The translations under genes were made by a program, and so were the position numbers. Shown piece after piece: positions 30,732-41,853 of a DNA stretch of 64,000 nucleotides (position 1 is the first letter of the stretch; every line of letters starts with the position of its first letter). Source of the DNA: Bradyrhizobium guangxiense (GTDB taxonomy: Bacteria; Pseudomonadota; Alphaproteobacteria; Rhizobiales; Xanthobacteraceae); contig NZ_CP022219.1 in assembly GCF_004114915.1 (NCBI RefSeq), forward strand, positions 310,001 to 374,000. Reading direction: 5' to 3'. The notes under the pieces were generated by a model that did no database searches, had not been told where the DNA came from, and saw nothing but the letters and a program-made list of their open reading frames with translations.

Positions 30732-31691
30732 ATGAGTCAGTACATCCTGCGTCGTCTGCTGATCGCGATTCCGAGCCTGCTCGGAATCTCGGTCGTACTG
30801 TTCGTCGTGCTCGCGCTCGCCCCCGGCGATCCATTCTCGGAGCTGGCGACCAACCCGAACGTGCCGCCCGAGGTGCAGGCCGCGCTTCGGGCCAAGTTCG
30901 GCCTCGACGATCCGATCCACCTCCGCTACCTGCACTGGCTCAACGCCATGCTGCACGGCGACTGGGGCTTCTCCTTCGTCAGCCGGATGGACGTCGACAA
31001 GCTGATTCTGCAGCGCCTGCCCGCAACGCTCTACGTGATCGGCTCGGCGCAGATCCTGGCGTTGCTGATCGCGATACCCGTCGGCGTCTATGCCGCGACC
31101 CGGCCTTATTCGCTGTTCGACCAGATCGCCAACACGCTCGCCTTCGTCGGCTTCTCGCTGCCGACCTTCTTCACCGGCATCCTGTTCATCCTGATCTTCT
31201 CGGTCACGCTGGACTGGCTGCCGTTCGTCTACACCACCGACATCAAGGCCACCGGCGTCCGCTGGGTGCTGGAGATGATCCGTCAGGCGATCATGCCGGT
31301 GGCGGTGCTCGGCCTGTTCCAGGCGGCGTCGATGACGCGTTTCGTGCGCTCAGCGATGCTGGACGTGATCCGGCTCGACTACGTCACCACGGCGCGCGCC
31401 AAGGGGCTCGGGCAGGCCAAGGTCATCGTCAAGCACGTGATGCGCAACGCCATGATCCCGGTGGTGACGCTGATCGCGTTGCAGATGCCCGCGGTGTTCG
31501 GCGGCGCCATCGTCACCGAGCAGATCTTCCGCATTCCCGGCATCGGCTCGCTGCTGATCTCCTCGATCCTGTCCAACGACACGCCTGTCGTGATGGCCGT
31601 GACGTTCGTCTTCGCGTGCCTCGTCGTGCTGTTCAATCTCATCGCGGACGTTCTTTATGGCTGGCTTGACCCTCGCATCTCCTTCCGCTGA
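30732..31691 (+). CDS. ABC transporter permease (DppB-like)
   Basis: A 319-residue permease with six hydrophobic helices. It begins MSQYILRRLLIAIPSLLGI, the usual DppB/OppB N-terminus, and has the cytoplasmic coupling loop YVTTARAKGLGQAKVIVKHV. It lies 29 bases after the binding-protein gene and overlaps the second permease gene by 35 bases, so translation is likely coupled. It forms the membrane pore with the DppC-like partner. Confidence 0.94.
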   Translation: MSQYILRRLLIAIPSLLGISVVLFVVLALAPGDPFSELATNPNVPPEVQAALRAKFGLDDPIHLRYLHWLNAMLHGDWGFSFVSRMDVDKLILQRLPATLYVIGSAQILALLIAIPVGVYAATRPYSLFDQIANTLAFVGFSLPTFFTGILFILIFSVTLDWLPFVYTTDIKATGVRWVLEMIRQAIMPVAVLGLFQAASMTRFVRSAMLDVIRLDYVTTARAKGLGQAKVIVKHVMRNAMIPVVTLIALQMPAVFGGAIVTEQIFRIPGIGSLLISSILSNDTPVVMAVTFVFACLVVLFNLIADVLYGWLDPRISFR

Positions 31692-32573
31692 GCGGCGTGT
31701 TTACTCGCCCTGGCGCGAGACGTGGCGGCGCTATAGCCGGCACAGGCTCGCGGGCGTCAGCGCCTTTCTGCTCCTCGTTCTGGTGCTCGCCGTCGTGGTC
31801 GGGCCCTTCGTCTGGCGCATCAAGATCAACGACATCGACATCGTCGCCGGGCTGCAGGGCCCCTCGCTGGCCCATCCGTTCGGGACCGACGATCTCGGCC
31901 AGGACATTCTGGCGCGCATGATCTATGGCGGCCGCATCTCGCTCGCGGTCGGCCTCGCCGCGATGCTGGTCTCGGTCTTCATCGGCACGCTGATCGGCGC
32001 GCTCGCCGGCATGTCGCGCGGCGCGCTCGGGCACGCCCTGATGTGGCTCACCGACCTGTTCCTGTCGCTGCCGCAGCTGCCGCTGCTGCTGCTGCTGATC
32101 TATCTCTTCCGCGACGGGCTGAAGCAGGTGTTCGGCCCCGAAGGCGGCATCTTCATCCTGATCGTGCTCGTAATCGGTGGCCTGCGCTGGATGCCGGTGG
32201 CGCGGCTCGTGCGCGCGCAGTTCCTGTCGATCCGCGAGAAGGAGTTCGTCGAGGCTGCCCGCGCGCTCGGCGCCGGCCCGGTGCGGCAGGTGGTGCGTCA
32301 TATCCTGCCCAATGCGGTCGGTCCGGTGATCATCGCCGGCACCATCGACGTCGCCGCTGCCATCATCGCGGAATCGACGCTGTCCTTCCTCGGCCTCGGC
32401 TTCCCGCCGGATACCCCGACCTGGGGCCGGCTGCTGTACGACGCCAAGGATTTTCTCGACATTGGTCCGCACTGGGCGCTGTTTCCGGGCGGTGCGATCT
32501 TCATCGCGGTGGTGGCCATCAACTTCATCGGCGACGGTCTGCGTGACGCGCTCGATGCGCGACGGGTGATCTG

Positions 32574-32574
<1 letters not shown>
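31657..32574 (+). CDS. ABC transporter permease (DppC-like)
   Basis: A 305-residue permease. The N-terminal segment ([20 protein letters not shown]) and the first helix match DppC/OppC, and the coupling loop reads [40 protein letters not shown] is a strong DppC signature. The frame starts within the last 35 bases of the DppB-like gene; no later in-frame start fits the family N-terminus better. The ATPase gene follows with a one-base overlap (TGATG). Confidence 0.93.
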
Positions 32575-33565
<991 letters not shown>

Positions 33566-33569
<4 letters not shown>

Positions 33570-34534
33570 GCGAGCCCTTGCTCCGCGTCAGCGGCCTGAA
33601 GAAACATTTCCCCGTGCTCGGCGGCCTGCTGTCGCGCCAGGTCGGCACCGTCTATGCGGTCGATGGCGTGTCGTTCTCGGTCAACCGCGGCGAGACGCTC
33701 GGTCTTGTCGGCGAATCCGGCTGCGGCAAGTCGACCACGGGGCGCTGCGTGCTGCGCCTGATCGAGCCGACCGACGGCGAGGTCACCTTCGACGGCCAGG
33801 ACGTGCGCAAGCTCAGCGGCAACGATCTGCGCGCGATGCGGCGGAACATGCAGCTGGTGTTCCAGGACCCGTTCGCCTCGCTCAATCCGCGCATGACGGT
33901 CGGTACGATCCTCGGCGAGGCCTTCACCATCCACAATCTCGCGAGCTCCGCCAAGGAGCGCGAGGAGCGCGTCGCCGGCTTGCTGGTCAAGGTCGGGCTT
34001 AAGGCCGAGCACATGCGGCGCTATCCGCATGAATTCTCCGGCGGCCAGCGCCAGCGCATCGTGATCGCGCGAGCGCTCGCGGTCGAGCCGAAGCTGATTG
34101 TCTGCGACGAACCGGTCTCCGCGCTCGACGTGTCGATCCAGGCCCAGGTCATCAATCTACTGGAGGATCTCCAGGCCGAGCTGAACCTGACGTATCTCTT
34201 CGTCGCACACGACCTCTCGGTGGTCGAGCACATCTCCGACCGCGTCGCGGTGATGTATCTCGGCCGCATCGTCGAGCTCGCCAAGGCCAGCGACCTCTAC
34301 CGCAATCCGCAGCACCCCTACACCAGGGCGCTGCTCTCTGCGGTGCCGGTGCCCGATCCCAAGCTCAAACGCGAGCGCATCCGCCTCAAGGGCGACGTGC
34401 CGAGCCCGATGAAGCCGCCAGCGGGCTGTCACTTCCACACCCGCTGCCCGATCGCCCAGCCGCGCTGCGCGGAGAGCGCGCCCGTGCTGAAGGAGGGGGC
34501 GGGCGGTCACTTCGTGGCGTGCCACCTGGCCTGA
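33566..34534 (+). CDS. ABC transporter ATPase (DppF-like)
   Basis: A 322-residue nucleotide-binding protein, the second ATPase of the importer. Walker [10 protein letters not shown], signature [15 protein letters not shown] and Walker [14 protein letters not shown] are intact. The C-terminal extension carries [20 protein letters not shown]. It is the last gene of the five-gene importer operon; the next gene is convergent and ends 21 bases away. Confidence 0.95.
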
Positions 34535-34554
34535 CGAGACGCGAAAACGCGGAT

Positions 34555-35175
34555 TCAGTCGAGCGGCACGCCGTGCTCCGACAGGGCCTGTCTGAAAGCC
34601 TCCACGGACGTGTGGTGATGCGCGAACAGGCCCGCCTGTCGCGCTCCAGCGACATTGGCCGCGAGATCATCGACGAACAGGACGGTCTGCGGCCTCACAT
34701 CGAGCTCCGACAGGCAGAGGCGATAGCAGTCCGGGTCCGGCTTGGCCGTCTTGAATTGGGCCGAGGCGTAGATCCGGGAGCCGAACAGCGGACGCAGCTC
34801 CGGCAACAACGTGTCGATGTGGTCGGCGACTAGCGTGGTGTTGTTGGTCAGGACGGCAACATCGACGGTCTTGCGCAAGCTGCGGGCAATCTCCAGCATC
34901 GCGTGATCCGCCCTCATGGAGCGGCGCCGCGCCTCCACCCACTCCGCGAGCGAGAGAGGATAGCCGATTCGTTCGCCAAAGCCTCGCAGATAGTCGGCGG
35001 CCTCGAGCGCACCGGAATCGCCGAGCAGCTCGAATCCGCTGTCCCAGATCGCCTCGTGCACGGCGTCGCTTGTCGCTCCCGCGATCTCCGCCAGGTAGGC
35101 GACGCGCGTCGCCCTGTCATAGGCGCAGAGGACATTGTCCATGTCGAACAGGACGAGCTTGATTGCGTCGGTCAC
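34555..35175 (-). CDS. HAD-superfamily hydrolase (subfamily IA)
   Basis: A 206-residue haloacid-dehalogenase-type hydrolase. Motif I is FDMDNVLC (nucleophile and acid-base Asp), motif II VLTNNTT, motif III lysine in FKTAKPDPDCY, and motif IV VLFVDDLAAN. A four-helix cap lies between motif I and II. The family mostly hydrolyses phosphate monoesters; the specific substrate cannot be deduced. It is a single gene convergent with the importer operon. Confidence 0.88.
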   Translation of the reverse strand: MTDAIKLVLFDMDNVLCAYDRATRVAYLAEIAGATSDAVHEAIWDSGFELLGDSGALEAADYLRGFGERIGYPLSLAEWVEARRRSMRADHAMLEIARSLRKTVDVAVLTNNTTLVADHIDTLLPELRPLFGSRIYASAQFKTAKPDPDCYRLCLSELDVRPQTVLFVDDLAANVAGARQAGLFAHHHTSVEAFRQALSEHGVPLD

Positions 35176-35285
35176 GGCGGCACTCGCGGATCGGCCGGAG
35201 ATCGGCCCCGATCAGCGTCATATCCCGCCTGGAGGCGGGCGACAAATCCGGGGTGGTGCCGGGTGGCCGCGGTGCGCCCGCCGTC

Positions 35286-35507
35286 TCAGCCCTCCAGCGT
35301 AAAGCCGACGCGCAAGGTTACCTGATAGTGGCGCACGGTGCCGTTCTCGATGTGACCGCGCGTCTGCACCACCTCGAACCATTTCATCTCGCGAACGGTC
35401 TTGGCGGCGCGGCTGATCGCATTCTTGATCGCGTCCTCGATCGAGGTCTCGGATGATCCGACGAGGTCCAGGATCTTGTAGACGTGATCGCTCTCGGGTG
35501 CGGGCAT
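35286..35507 (-). CDS. Dodecin-family flavin-binding protein
   Basis: A 73-residue protein matching dodecin in length and sequence: [20 protein letters not shown] at the N-terminus, with the helix [20 protein letters not shown] and the final strands [17 protein letters not shown]. Dodecins are small cytoplasmic proteins that form hollow dodecamers and store flavins (FMN or riboflavin). The tryptophan that stacks on the flavin is in MKWFEV. It stands alone between a HAD hydrolase and a divergent transporter. Confidence 0.92.
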   Translation of the reverse strand: MPAPESDHVYKILDLVGSSETSIEDAIKNAISRAAKTVREMKWFEVVQTRGHIENGTVRHYQVTLRVGFTLEG

Positions 35508-35681
35508 GGGTCTTCCCCTGTTTCGATTTGCGGCCGACGAACGCGTTTCGCGGAACGTGCATGCGAGTGCGCCTGGCGTTGACTCTGAACGGGCATGGCC
35601 GCCTCAGGTTCCTTGCCCTGTGATGGGCCGCATGCGCCAGCCGAGGTGGAGCGGGCCGCACTTGCCTGCTAAGCGCTGGTC

Positions 35682-36563
35682 ATGGATTCGGCGCGACGCG
35701 ACAGGACGATCGGCTCTCTCTGCCTCTGCGTGACGGCCGTCGGCTGGGCGTTGAATTGGCCGCTGATGAAGCTGCTGCTCCAGCAATGGCCGCCTTTGTT
35801 CGCGCGCGGGCTTGCGGGCGTTTGCGCCTCGCTCATCCTCGGGACTCTGGCGCTGAGCCGAAAGGAGTCGTTCGCCGTTCCGCGCGAGGCCATCCCGCGG
35901 CTGCTGTTTGCCGCCTTCACAAACGTCTTGGCCTGGATGGGGCTCGGCACGGTCGCGATGAAATATGTGACGGTGAGCGAGGGCGCTCTGCTCGCCCACA
36001 CCATGCCGATCTGGGCGATGCTGTTCGCCTGGCCGCTGCTACAGACGTGGCCGACCCTGCGGGATATAATCGGGCTCGTCCTCGGTGTTGCCGGCGTCAC
36101 GCTGCTCCTGAGCGGCAACGGCTTCGCGTTCGGCGCCGACAAGCTGCTGGGCATTGTGCTGGCGCTGCTCTGCGCCATCCTGTTCGCGCTCGGCAACGTG
36201 CTGAACCGCAAGCCGCTGCCGATGCCGCCGCTGGTCGTCGTCGCTTGGCAGGTCGGGCTCGGTTGCGCCACGATGCTGGTCCTCGGTGTGCTGTTCGAGC
36301 GTCCCGACATCACCGCAATCACCCCGCTGGGGCTCGGCTGCTTCGCTTATATGACCCTGGTGCCGATGGGCGTCTGCTACGTCACCTGGTTCGAGACGCT
36401 GCGTCGTCTGCCACCGACCACGGCCTCGACCGGCATGCTGATCGTGCCCGTGATCGGCGTGGTCTCCGCCGCCATCATTCTGGGCGAGCCGCTGGGCTAT
36501 CGCGAATGGACCGCGATGGCGCTCACGCTCGGCGGCGTGACGCTGGCCTTGCAGCGGGGATGA
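35682..36563 (+). CDS. EamA-family (DMT) transporter
   Basis: A 293-residue membrane protein with ten hydrophobic helices in two EamA repeats. The first repeat has ALNWPLMKLLLQQWPPLFAR and VSEGALLAHTMPIWAMLFAW; the second has the matching STGMLIVPVIGVVSAAIILG near the C-terminus. Such transporters export amino acids or small metabolites. The start is ATG 35682. It converges with the HNH gene and has no obvious operon partner, so substrate is unknown. Confidence 0.88.
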   Translation: MDSARRDRTIGSLCLCVTAVGWALNWPLMKLLLQQWPPLFARGLAGVCASLILGTLALSRKESFAVPREAIPRLLFAAFTNVLAWMGLGTVAMKYVTVSEGALLAHTMPIWAMLFAWPLLQTWPTLRDIIGLVLGVAGVTLLLSGNGFAFGADKLLGIVLALLCAILFALGNVLNRKPLPMPPLVVVAWQVGLGCATMLVLGVLFERPDITAITPLGLGCFAYMTLVPMGVCYVTWFETLRRLPPTTASTGMLIVPVIGVVSAAIILGEPLGYREWTAMALTLGGVTLALQRG

Positions 36564-36580
36564 GGCGCGAAGGCGCGCCC

Positions 36581-37138
36581 CTACGGATCCAGCTCCGTAT
36601 CCCAGTACAGATAGTCCAGCCAGCTGTCGTGCAGATAGTTCGGCGGGAACAGGCGTCCGTTGCGGTGGAGCTGGTGCACGGTCGGCGCGAATGCGCTCTG
36701 GCGCGGAAACATCTTGGCTTGCGCCGGCGTCAGATTGCCCTTGCGTAAGTTACACGGCGAGCACGCCGCGACCACGTTCTCCCAGGTGGTCTGGCCGCCT
36801 TTGCTGCGCGGGATGATGTGGTCGAAGGTGAGGTCTTCGGGCGAGCCGCAATATTGGCAGGGGAAACGATCGCGCAGGAAGACGTTGAACCGGGTGAAGG
36901 CGGGATGCGTCGTTGGTTTGACGAAGGATTTGAGCGAGACGACGCTCGGCAGCTGCATTTGCAGCGTGGGACTGTGAACCGCCTGATCGTAGTGAGCGAC
37001 GATGTTGACGCGGTCGAGGAACACCGCCTTGATCGCGTCCTGCCACGACCAGAGAGACAGCGGGTAGTAACTCAGCGGCCGGAAGTCCGCATTCAGCACC
37101 AACACCGGCCAACTGCCTTGCGAGACATGTGCGTTCAA
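36581..37138 (-). CDS. HNH endonuclease
   Basis: A 185-residue protein with the HNH nuclease motif: CQYCGSPEDLTFDHIIPRS (first zinc Cys pair and catalytic His) followed by GGQTTWENVVAACSPCNLRK (Asn, His-equivalent region and second Cys pair). The N-terminus (VLVLNADFRPLSYYPLSLWS) matches a group of HNH proteins widespread in Alphaproteobacteria. It is not next to a terminase, methylase or restriction gene, so a phage or restriction role is not supported. It may act in DNA repair or processing. Confidence 0.87.
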   Translation of the reverse strand: MNAHVSQGSWPVLVLNADFRPLSYYPLSLWSWQDAIKAVFLDRVNIVAHYDQAVHSPTLQMQLPSVVSLKSFVKPTTHPAFTRFNVFLRDRFPCQYCGSPEDLTFDHIIPRSKGGQTTWENVVAACSPCNLRKGNLTPAQAKMFPRQSAFAPTVHQLHRNGRLFPPNYLHDSWLDYLYWDTELDP

Positions 37139-37349
37139 GTAACGCTCCCGGCCTCCAATATACGCTGCGAAGCAGCACGTACTGACATACTACATGCAGC
37201 GTGACGGGATTGTGAAGCCCGTTGAGCGACTTATTCAGGCGCAAGCAATGCGGCGGCGGGGTGGCAAAAGCACTCAAAATGCCGCGATCTCGCCGCTGGC
37301 CTCGCGGCGGCGCGGAACCCCCTTCGGCGCGGATGCCTTGCCGCGGCGG

Positions 37350-38327
37350 CTACTCCCGTACCCGCTCCAGCTTCTGCAAGCAGCGACTCGCGCGCACGAC
37401 GGGCGGCATCTCCTCGTCCGGAAAGCTCGTCTCCCAGTTGGTGACGCCGACCTCGCCGACATAGATATCGCCCTTCGAGTCCAGCGCGATGCCATGCGGC
37501 GCCAGGAATTTTCCGCTGCCAACGCCCGGCCCCTCCTCGCCGCCGAGCCGCGCGATGCGATTTCCCCTGGCGTCCACGATCGACAGCCGCGGGCCGAGAT
37601 TGGGCACCTTGCGGTTGATGGCAAGGCCGGGGCCGAGCTCGCCGACCACGAAGGTCGGGTTCTTGGGCCCGCCGCAGCAGCACAGCGCGCAGGGGCGGTG
37701 CAGGTTGTTCCACTGCGTCTCGTATCTGCCCTCGCCGTCGAACACTTGGATGCGATGGTTCTCGCGGTCGGCGACATAGACCCAGCCGTCGGCATCGGTG
37801 GCGATATTGTGCACGATGTTGAACTGGCCGGGATCGGTGCCCGGCTCGCCCCAGCTCTTGATCAGCTTGCCGTCGGGCGTGAACTTGTGCACGCGCGCAT
37901 TGCCATAGCCGTCGGAGACGTAGATCTCGCCCTTCGGCGACAGCGCGGTGTGGGTGCAGCGATGGAACGGCTCGCCGCTCATGAAGGGGGGCGGCTTCTC
38001 GGGGATCCCGATCGTCAGCAGCACCTTGCCGTCGGTGGTGCATTTGCGCACGGTGTGGTCGCCATCGTCGGTGCAATAGAGATTGTCGTCGGCGTCGATG
38101 TGCAGGCCGTGCGCGCGCGAGAATAGGCCTTCGCCAAAACTGCGCAGGAAATTGCCCTCGCGGTCCAGCACCACCATCGGATGGGCGCCGCGGTTGAAGA
38201 CATAGACGCGGTCCTTGCTGTCGACCGCGACCGAGGCGACATCGGTGAGCTGCCAGCCGTCCGGCAGCTTCGCGAAATTGTCCACGACGCGGTAGCGGTG
38301 CTCGCCGCTGCCGAGAATGGCCGGCAT
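37350..38327 (-). CDS. NHL-repeat beta-propeller protein
   Basis: A 325-residue protein of NHL repeats, likely a six-bladed propeller. Blades are visible in VASVAVDSKDRVYVFNRG, HGLHIDADDNLYCTDDGD, HTALSPKGEIYVSDGYGN and NIATDADGWVYVADRENH. It resembles the peptidyl-alpha-hydroxyglycine alpha-amidating lyase group, but bacterial members have no proven function. A distinctive cysteine cluster CALCCCGG lies near residue 215. There is no signal peptide. It is followed by a dispersed repeat and lies upstream of the flavin monooxygenase gene's end. Confidence 0.85.
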   Translation of the reverse strand: MPAILGSGEHRYRVVDNFAKLPDGWQLTDVASVAVDSKDRVYVFNRGAHPMVVLDREGNFLRSFGEGLFSRAHGLHIDADDNLYCTDDGDHTVRKCTTDGKVLLTIGIPEKPPPFMSGEPFHRCTHTALSPKGEIYVSDGYGNARVHKFTPDGKLIKSWGEPGTDPGQFNIVHNIATDADGWVYVADRENHRIQVFDGEGRYETQWNNLHRPCALCCCGGPKNPTFVVGELGPGLAINRKVPNLGPRLSIVDARGNRIARLGGEEGPGVGSGKFLAPHGIALDSKGDIYVGEVGVTNWETSFPDEEMPPVVRASRCLQKLERVRE

Positions 38328-38344
38328 TGGTCTCTCCTCTCGTC

Positions 38345-38380
38345 AATCCGGGGCTCGCGCTTCGCGCGCCCTGGAATGAC
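38345..38380. repeat. Dispersed intergenic repeat (ATTCCGGG family)
   Basis: The unit aatccggggctcgcgc...ggaatgac folds into a hairpin and has a relative at 49116-49155 (both: C/G-rich arms around cgcgc, ending ggaatgac). I recognise the type as a common Bradyrhizobium intergenic repeat. It lies just upstream of the NHL-repeat gene start. Confidence 0.55.
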
Positions 38381-38388
38381 GGCTGTAG

Positions 38389-40152
38389 CTAAATTCGTAC
38401 CAAAATCCCTTCCTCGATCGCCTTGATCTGCAGCGCGAGATATTTCGAGTTGATCCGGCATTGCGCAAGGCTGCCGGCGATGAACCAGAGGCCGGGCTGC
38501 TTCGTGCGCACATACATGTTGCGGAGCTCGTGGCCGTCGCCAAAGCCCCAGATCGGGCCGACGCGGTCGGCGACGGCATCGCCGAACAGCTTCCGCACCA
38601 GGTATTCCTGCGGCTTGTAGCCGGTCGAGAGCACGATGAGATCGGCTGGGGTGATCGTGCCGTCCTTCATCCGCGCACCTTCGGCCGTGAAACTTTCGAT
38701 GTCGGCGAACTGCCTGAGCCTGATCTTGCCCTCGACGATCAGGTTGGAGCAGCCGACATTGAAGTAATAGCCGCCGCCGCGGGTGAGGTACTTGAATTGC
38801 CAGCCGGTGCCGGCCTCGCCGAAGTCGAGCTTGAAGCCGATGCGGGCGAGCCCGTCGAGTAGCTCCTTGTCGAGCTCCTTGGACCGCTCCGTCAGCATCA
38901 CATGAGTCTTCTTCGCGAGCGGCGTCGGCATCGAGGCCGCGATCAGGTCGTTGTCCTCGAGCGTGCCTTCATTGTAGGTGGCATAAGCCAGCTGCGCCGA
39001 CGGCTCGATATTGGTGACGAGCGTGGGCGAGCGCTGCACCAGCGTCACCTCGGCGCCGCTGGAATAGAGATCCTGCGCGATATCATGACCGCTGTTGCCG
39101 GTGCCGATCACGATCGCGTGCTTGCCGGTCCAGTTCTCGCCGTCCTCGTAGCGGCTGGAATGCAGCAGCGTCCCCCGGAAATTGTTGAGGGTCGGAATGT
39201 CGGGCACGTTGGCAATGCCGCTGACGCCGGTGGCCATGATCACATGGCGCGGATGCATGGTCCGCTTGCTGCCGTCGGCGCGCCGCAGCGTCACCGTCCA
39301 GCGTCCTTTCGCCTCGTCATAGGCGCCGCCCTCGAACTCGGTGCCGGTCCAGAAGTTCAGCTCCATCGCATCGACGTAAGCCTCGAACCAGTTGGCGAGC
39401 TTGTCCTTGGGGATGTAGGTCGGCCAGCTCGGCGGAAACGGCATATAGGGCAGGTGATTGACCTGCACCTGGTTATGCAAGGTCAGCGCGTGATAGCGCT
39501 TGCGCCAATTGTCGCCGATCCGCATCTCGCGATCGACGATCAGCGCGTCGACCTGCAACTGCTTCAGCCGCGCCGCGATCGCGAGCCCGGCCTGACCGCC
39601 GCCGACCACTAGCACGGCCGGGTCGCGATCGGCATAGTCGCGCGAGGCGTTGCGCTGATCGAGCCAGTTCGGCCCGCGGAAATCGCGCGAATAGGCCTGG
39701 CCGCGCGGGCGTGAGGTGCCGAGCTGCTCCTCGAAGCCCTTCAATTCGTCGAGCGCGGTGAGCAGCGTCCACGCCTTCAGACGGTCGCCGTCAGCGGAAT
39801 CAGGAACGAGCCGGACGATGCCGCTGCCGCGCCCGATCGCAGTTTCGAAATTGAAGATCGCCTCAATGCTGCTGGTGCCGGCGCGCGTCACCCAGCGCGG
39901 CGGCGCGCGGTTGGGAGCAATCTCGAATTTGGCTGGTGTCGCCTTGGGCGCGAGTGCGGCCAATGCTTGCGCAATCGCCTCGCGGCCGGCGAGCGTTTGC
40001 AGGTTCCAGCTCAGCGCCAGCACGTCGCGCCAAAAGCTGTCGGCGACGAAGAGGGCGGCCAGCGTGGTGGGATCGCTCTTGCCCAGAATGCGCTCGAACG
40101 CGTCGAGCCAGCCTTGCGCGGCGACGGAAATATCCTTCGTCCTGTCCAGCAT
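38389..40152 (-). CDS. FAD-dependent flavin monooxygenase (FMO/BVMO-like)
   Basis: A 587-residue protein. The N-terminal about 150 residues are an SnoaL-like alpha+beta domain (FERILGKSDPTTLAALFV). The C-terminal part is a two-dinucleotide-fold monooxygenase: FAD site VVGGGQAGLAIAARLKQL, NADPH site VIGTGNSGHDIAQDLYSSG, and the FMO-type linker in MATGVSGIANVPDIP. Such enzymes insert oxygen into amines, sulfides or ketones. The ATG at 40152 gives a normal N-terminus. It is the last gene of a minus-strand run after the acyl-CoA synthetase, so it may belong to the LysR-controlled operon. Confidence 0.86.
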   Translation of the reverse strand: MLDRTKDISVAAQGWLDAFERILGKSDPTTLAALFVADSFWRDVLALSWNLQTLAGREAIAQALAALAPKATPAKFEIAPNRAPPRWVTRAGTSSIEAIFNFETAIGRGSGIVRLVPDSADGDRLKAWTLLTALDELKGFEEQLGTSRPRGQAYSRDFRGPNWLDQRNASRDYADRDPAVLVVGGGQAGLAIAARLKQLQVDALIVDREMRIGDNWRKRYHALTLHNQVQVNHLPYMPFPPSWPTYIPKDKLANWFEAYVDAMELNFWTGTEFEGGAYDEAKGRWTVTLRRADGSKRTMHPRHVIMATGVSGIANVPDIPTLNNFRGTLLHSSRYEDGENWTGKHAIVIGTGNSGHDIAQDLYSSGAEVTLVQRSPTLVTNIEPSAQLAYATYNEGTLEDNDLIAASMPTPLAKKTHVMLTERSKELDKELLDGLARIGFKLDFGEAGTGWQFKYLTRGGGYYFNVGCSNLIVEGKIRLRQFADIESFTAEGARMKDGTITPADLIVLSTGYKPQEYLVRKLFGDAVADRVGPIWGFGDGHELRNMYVRTKQPGLWFIAGSLAQCRINSKYLALQIKAIEEGILVRI

Positions 40153-40302
40153 GTGCGACCTCGTGGCCGTCTTCGCGGCGTTTCCTCTGGTCGAAGCTAT
40201 ATGGTTTCGCAGGTCGCCAAAAGCCGATGACCCGAGCAATGCCGGCATATGGCCCTGCTCGGACGGTATATGCCGGCGATGCTTCAGGGCGGGTCCGGGC
40301 GG

Positions 40303-41829
40303 CTAAGGCCCAGCCGCCCTGTGCTCGGCCCAGTAGGGTTCGCGCAGCTTGCGCTTGAAGATCTTTCCGGTCGCCTCACGGGGCAGTGCGTCCAGGAACT
40401 GGATCTCCTTCGGCACCTTGAAATTGGCCAGCCGGTCGCGCAGCCAGGCTTGCACCGCACTGGCGGAGAGCTGCGCGCTGGTGTCGAGTTCGATGCAGGC
40501 GCACAGCCGCTCGCCATATTCCGCGTCCGGGATGCCGAACACGGCGCAGTCGCGCACGCCGGGCATTGCGATCAGAACGTTCTCGATCTCGGCGGGATAG
40601 ATGTTGACGCCGCCCGAGATCACCATGTCGCGCTTGCGGTCGCACAAGAAAAGATAGCCGTCCTCGTCGAGATAGCCGACGTCGCCGACGCTGACGAGGC
40701 CGTCGCGCCCCGCCTCGGCGCGGGCCTGCGCCTTGCCGTGATAATCGAAATCGGGCACCGCGGTCTGGCGCATGTAGATCTCGCCGACCTCACCAGCGCC
40801 GCAGAGGCTGCCGTCATCGCGAAAGATCTTGACGATGCCGCCTTCGATGGCGCGGCCCACCGTGCCAGGCTTCTTCAGCGCCTCCTCGGCCGAGTGCCAG
40901 ACCGGAATTCCGGTCTCGGTCGAGCCGAAATACTCGTTGATGACAGGTCCCCACCACGCGATCATGGCCCGCTTGACCTCGGGCGGGCAGGGTGCGGCGC
41001 CATGCACGACGAAGCGCAGCGACGACAGGTCGTAACGTTGCCTGACAGCCTGCGGCAGACGGAGCAGGCGCACGAACATGGTCGGCACCATGTGGATATG
41101 CGTCACACGGTGGCGTGCGATCAGCGCCAGCAGCTCCTCCGCATCGAAGCGCGGTTGGAGAACGATGGTGCAGCCGTTGCGGAACGCCATCATGCCATAG
41201 GAGTGCGGCGCCGAGTGATACATCGGCCCGTTGATCAGCACGACCTGGCCCTCGCGCGGCTTGATGCCGTAGGCGATCGCGCCGACGCGTTCGGAGGCGG
41301 CGGCCTGTTCCGGCTGCATCGGCATGCGCCGTACGCCTTTCGGCATGCCTGTTGTCCCCGAGGTGTAGATCATCGCAGCGGCCCGGCGCGGCGGCTCCTG
41401 CGTTTCGGTGTGGCTGTCGCGCCAGCGATCCCAATCAACCAGTCCCGCGGGAACCCCGGTCAGCTCGGGCGCAATCGCGAAGGTCGGCGCCAGCTCGGGC
41501 GGCGTTGCGACGACGAGCAGGCGGACATCCCCGGGCAGCCCGCTGCGAATTTGCGGCAACAGATCGGCGTGGCAGACCAGGATCTTCGCGCCGCTGTCGG
41601 TCAGGATGTAGCGGACCTCCTCGGCCTTCAGGTGCCAGTTGATCGGCACCACGGGGCTGCCCAGCGCGGCCGAGGCCGCGACCACCTCGAACAAGGCGAA
41701 ATCGTTGCGCAGCATCATGGCGACTGGCGCGCCTTCGGCAAGGCCGAGGGCGCGGAGCCCGCTCGCCGCGCGCTTGATGCGCGCCTGGATCTCGTTATAG
41801 CCGATCCGGCGTTCGCCGCTGATGATCAT
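40303..41829 (-). CDS. AMP-forming acyl-CoA synthetase
   Basis: A 508-residue adenylate-forming ligase. The AMP-binding motif is YTSGTTGMPKG; others are YFGSTETG (A5), YLDEDGYLFLCDRKRDMVIS (A7/A8) and the C-terminal catalytic Lys in PREATGKIFKRKLR. It activates a carboxylic acid to an acyl-CoA; the acid is unknown. It follows the ABC binding-protein gene after 24 bases on the same strand, which fits a pathway that imports and activates an acid. The gap of 150 bases before the flavin monooxygenase gene is larger. Confidence 0.93.
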   Translation of the reverse strand: MIISGERRIGYNEIQARIKRAASGLRALGLAEGAPVAMMLRNDFALFEVVAASAALGSPVVPINWHLKAEEVRYILTDSGAKILVCHADLLPQIRSGLPGDVRLLVVATPPELAPTFAIAPELTGVPAGLVDWDRWRDSHTETQEPPRRAAAMIYTSGTTGMPKGVRRMPMQPEQAAASERVGAIAYGIKPREGQVVLINGPMYHSAPHSYGMMAFRNGCTIVLQPRFDAEELLALIARHRVTHIHMVPTMFVRLLRLPQAVRQRYDLSSLRFVVHGAAPCPPEVKRAMIAWWGPVINEYFGSTETGIPVWHSAEEALKKPGTVGRAIEGGIVKIFRDDGSLCGAGEVGEIYMRQTAVPDFDYHGKAQARAEAGRDGLVSVGDVGYLDEDGYLFLCDRKRDMVISGGVNIYPAEIENVLIAMPGVRDCAVFGIPDAEYGERLCACIELDTSAQLSASAVQAWLRDRLANFKVPKEIQFLDALPREATGKIFKRKLREPYWAEHRAAGP

Positions 41830-41853
41830 GGTTCGTCCTTGTTCCGCTCGAGG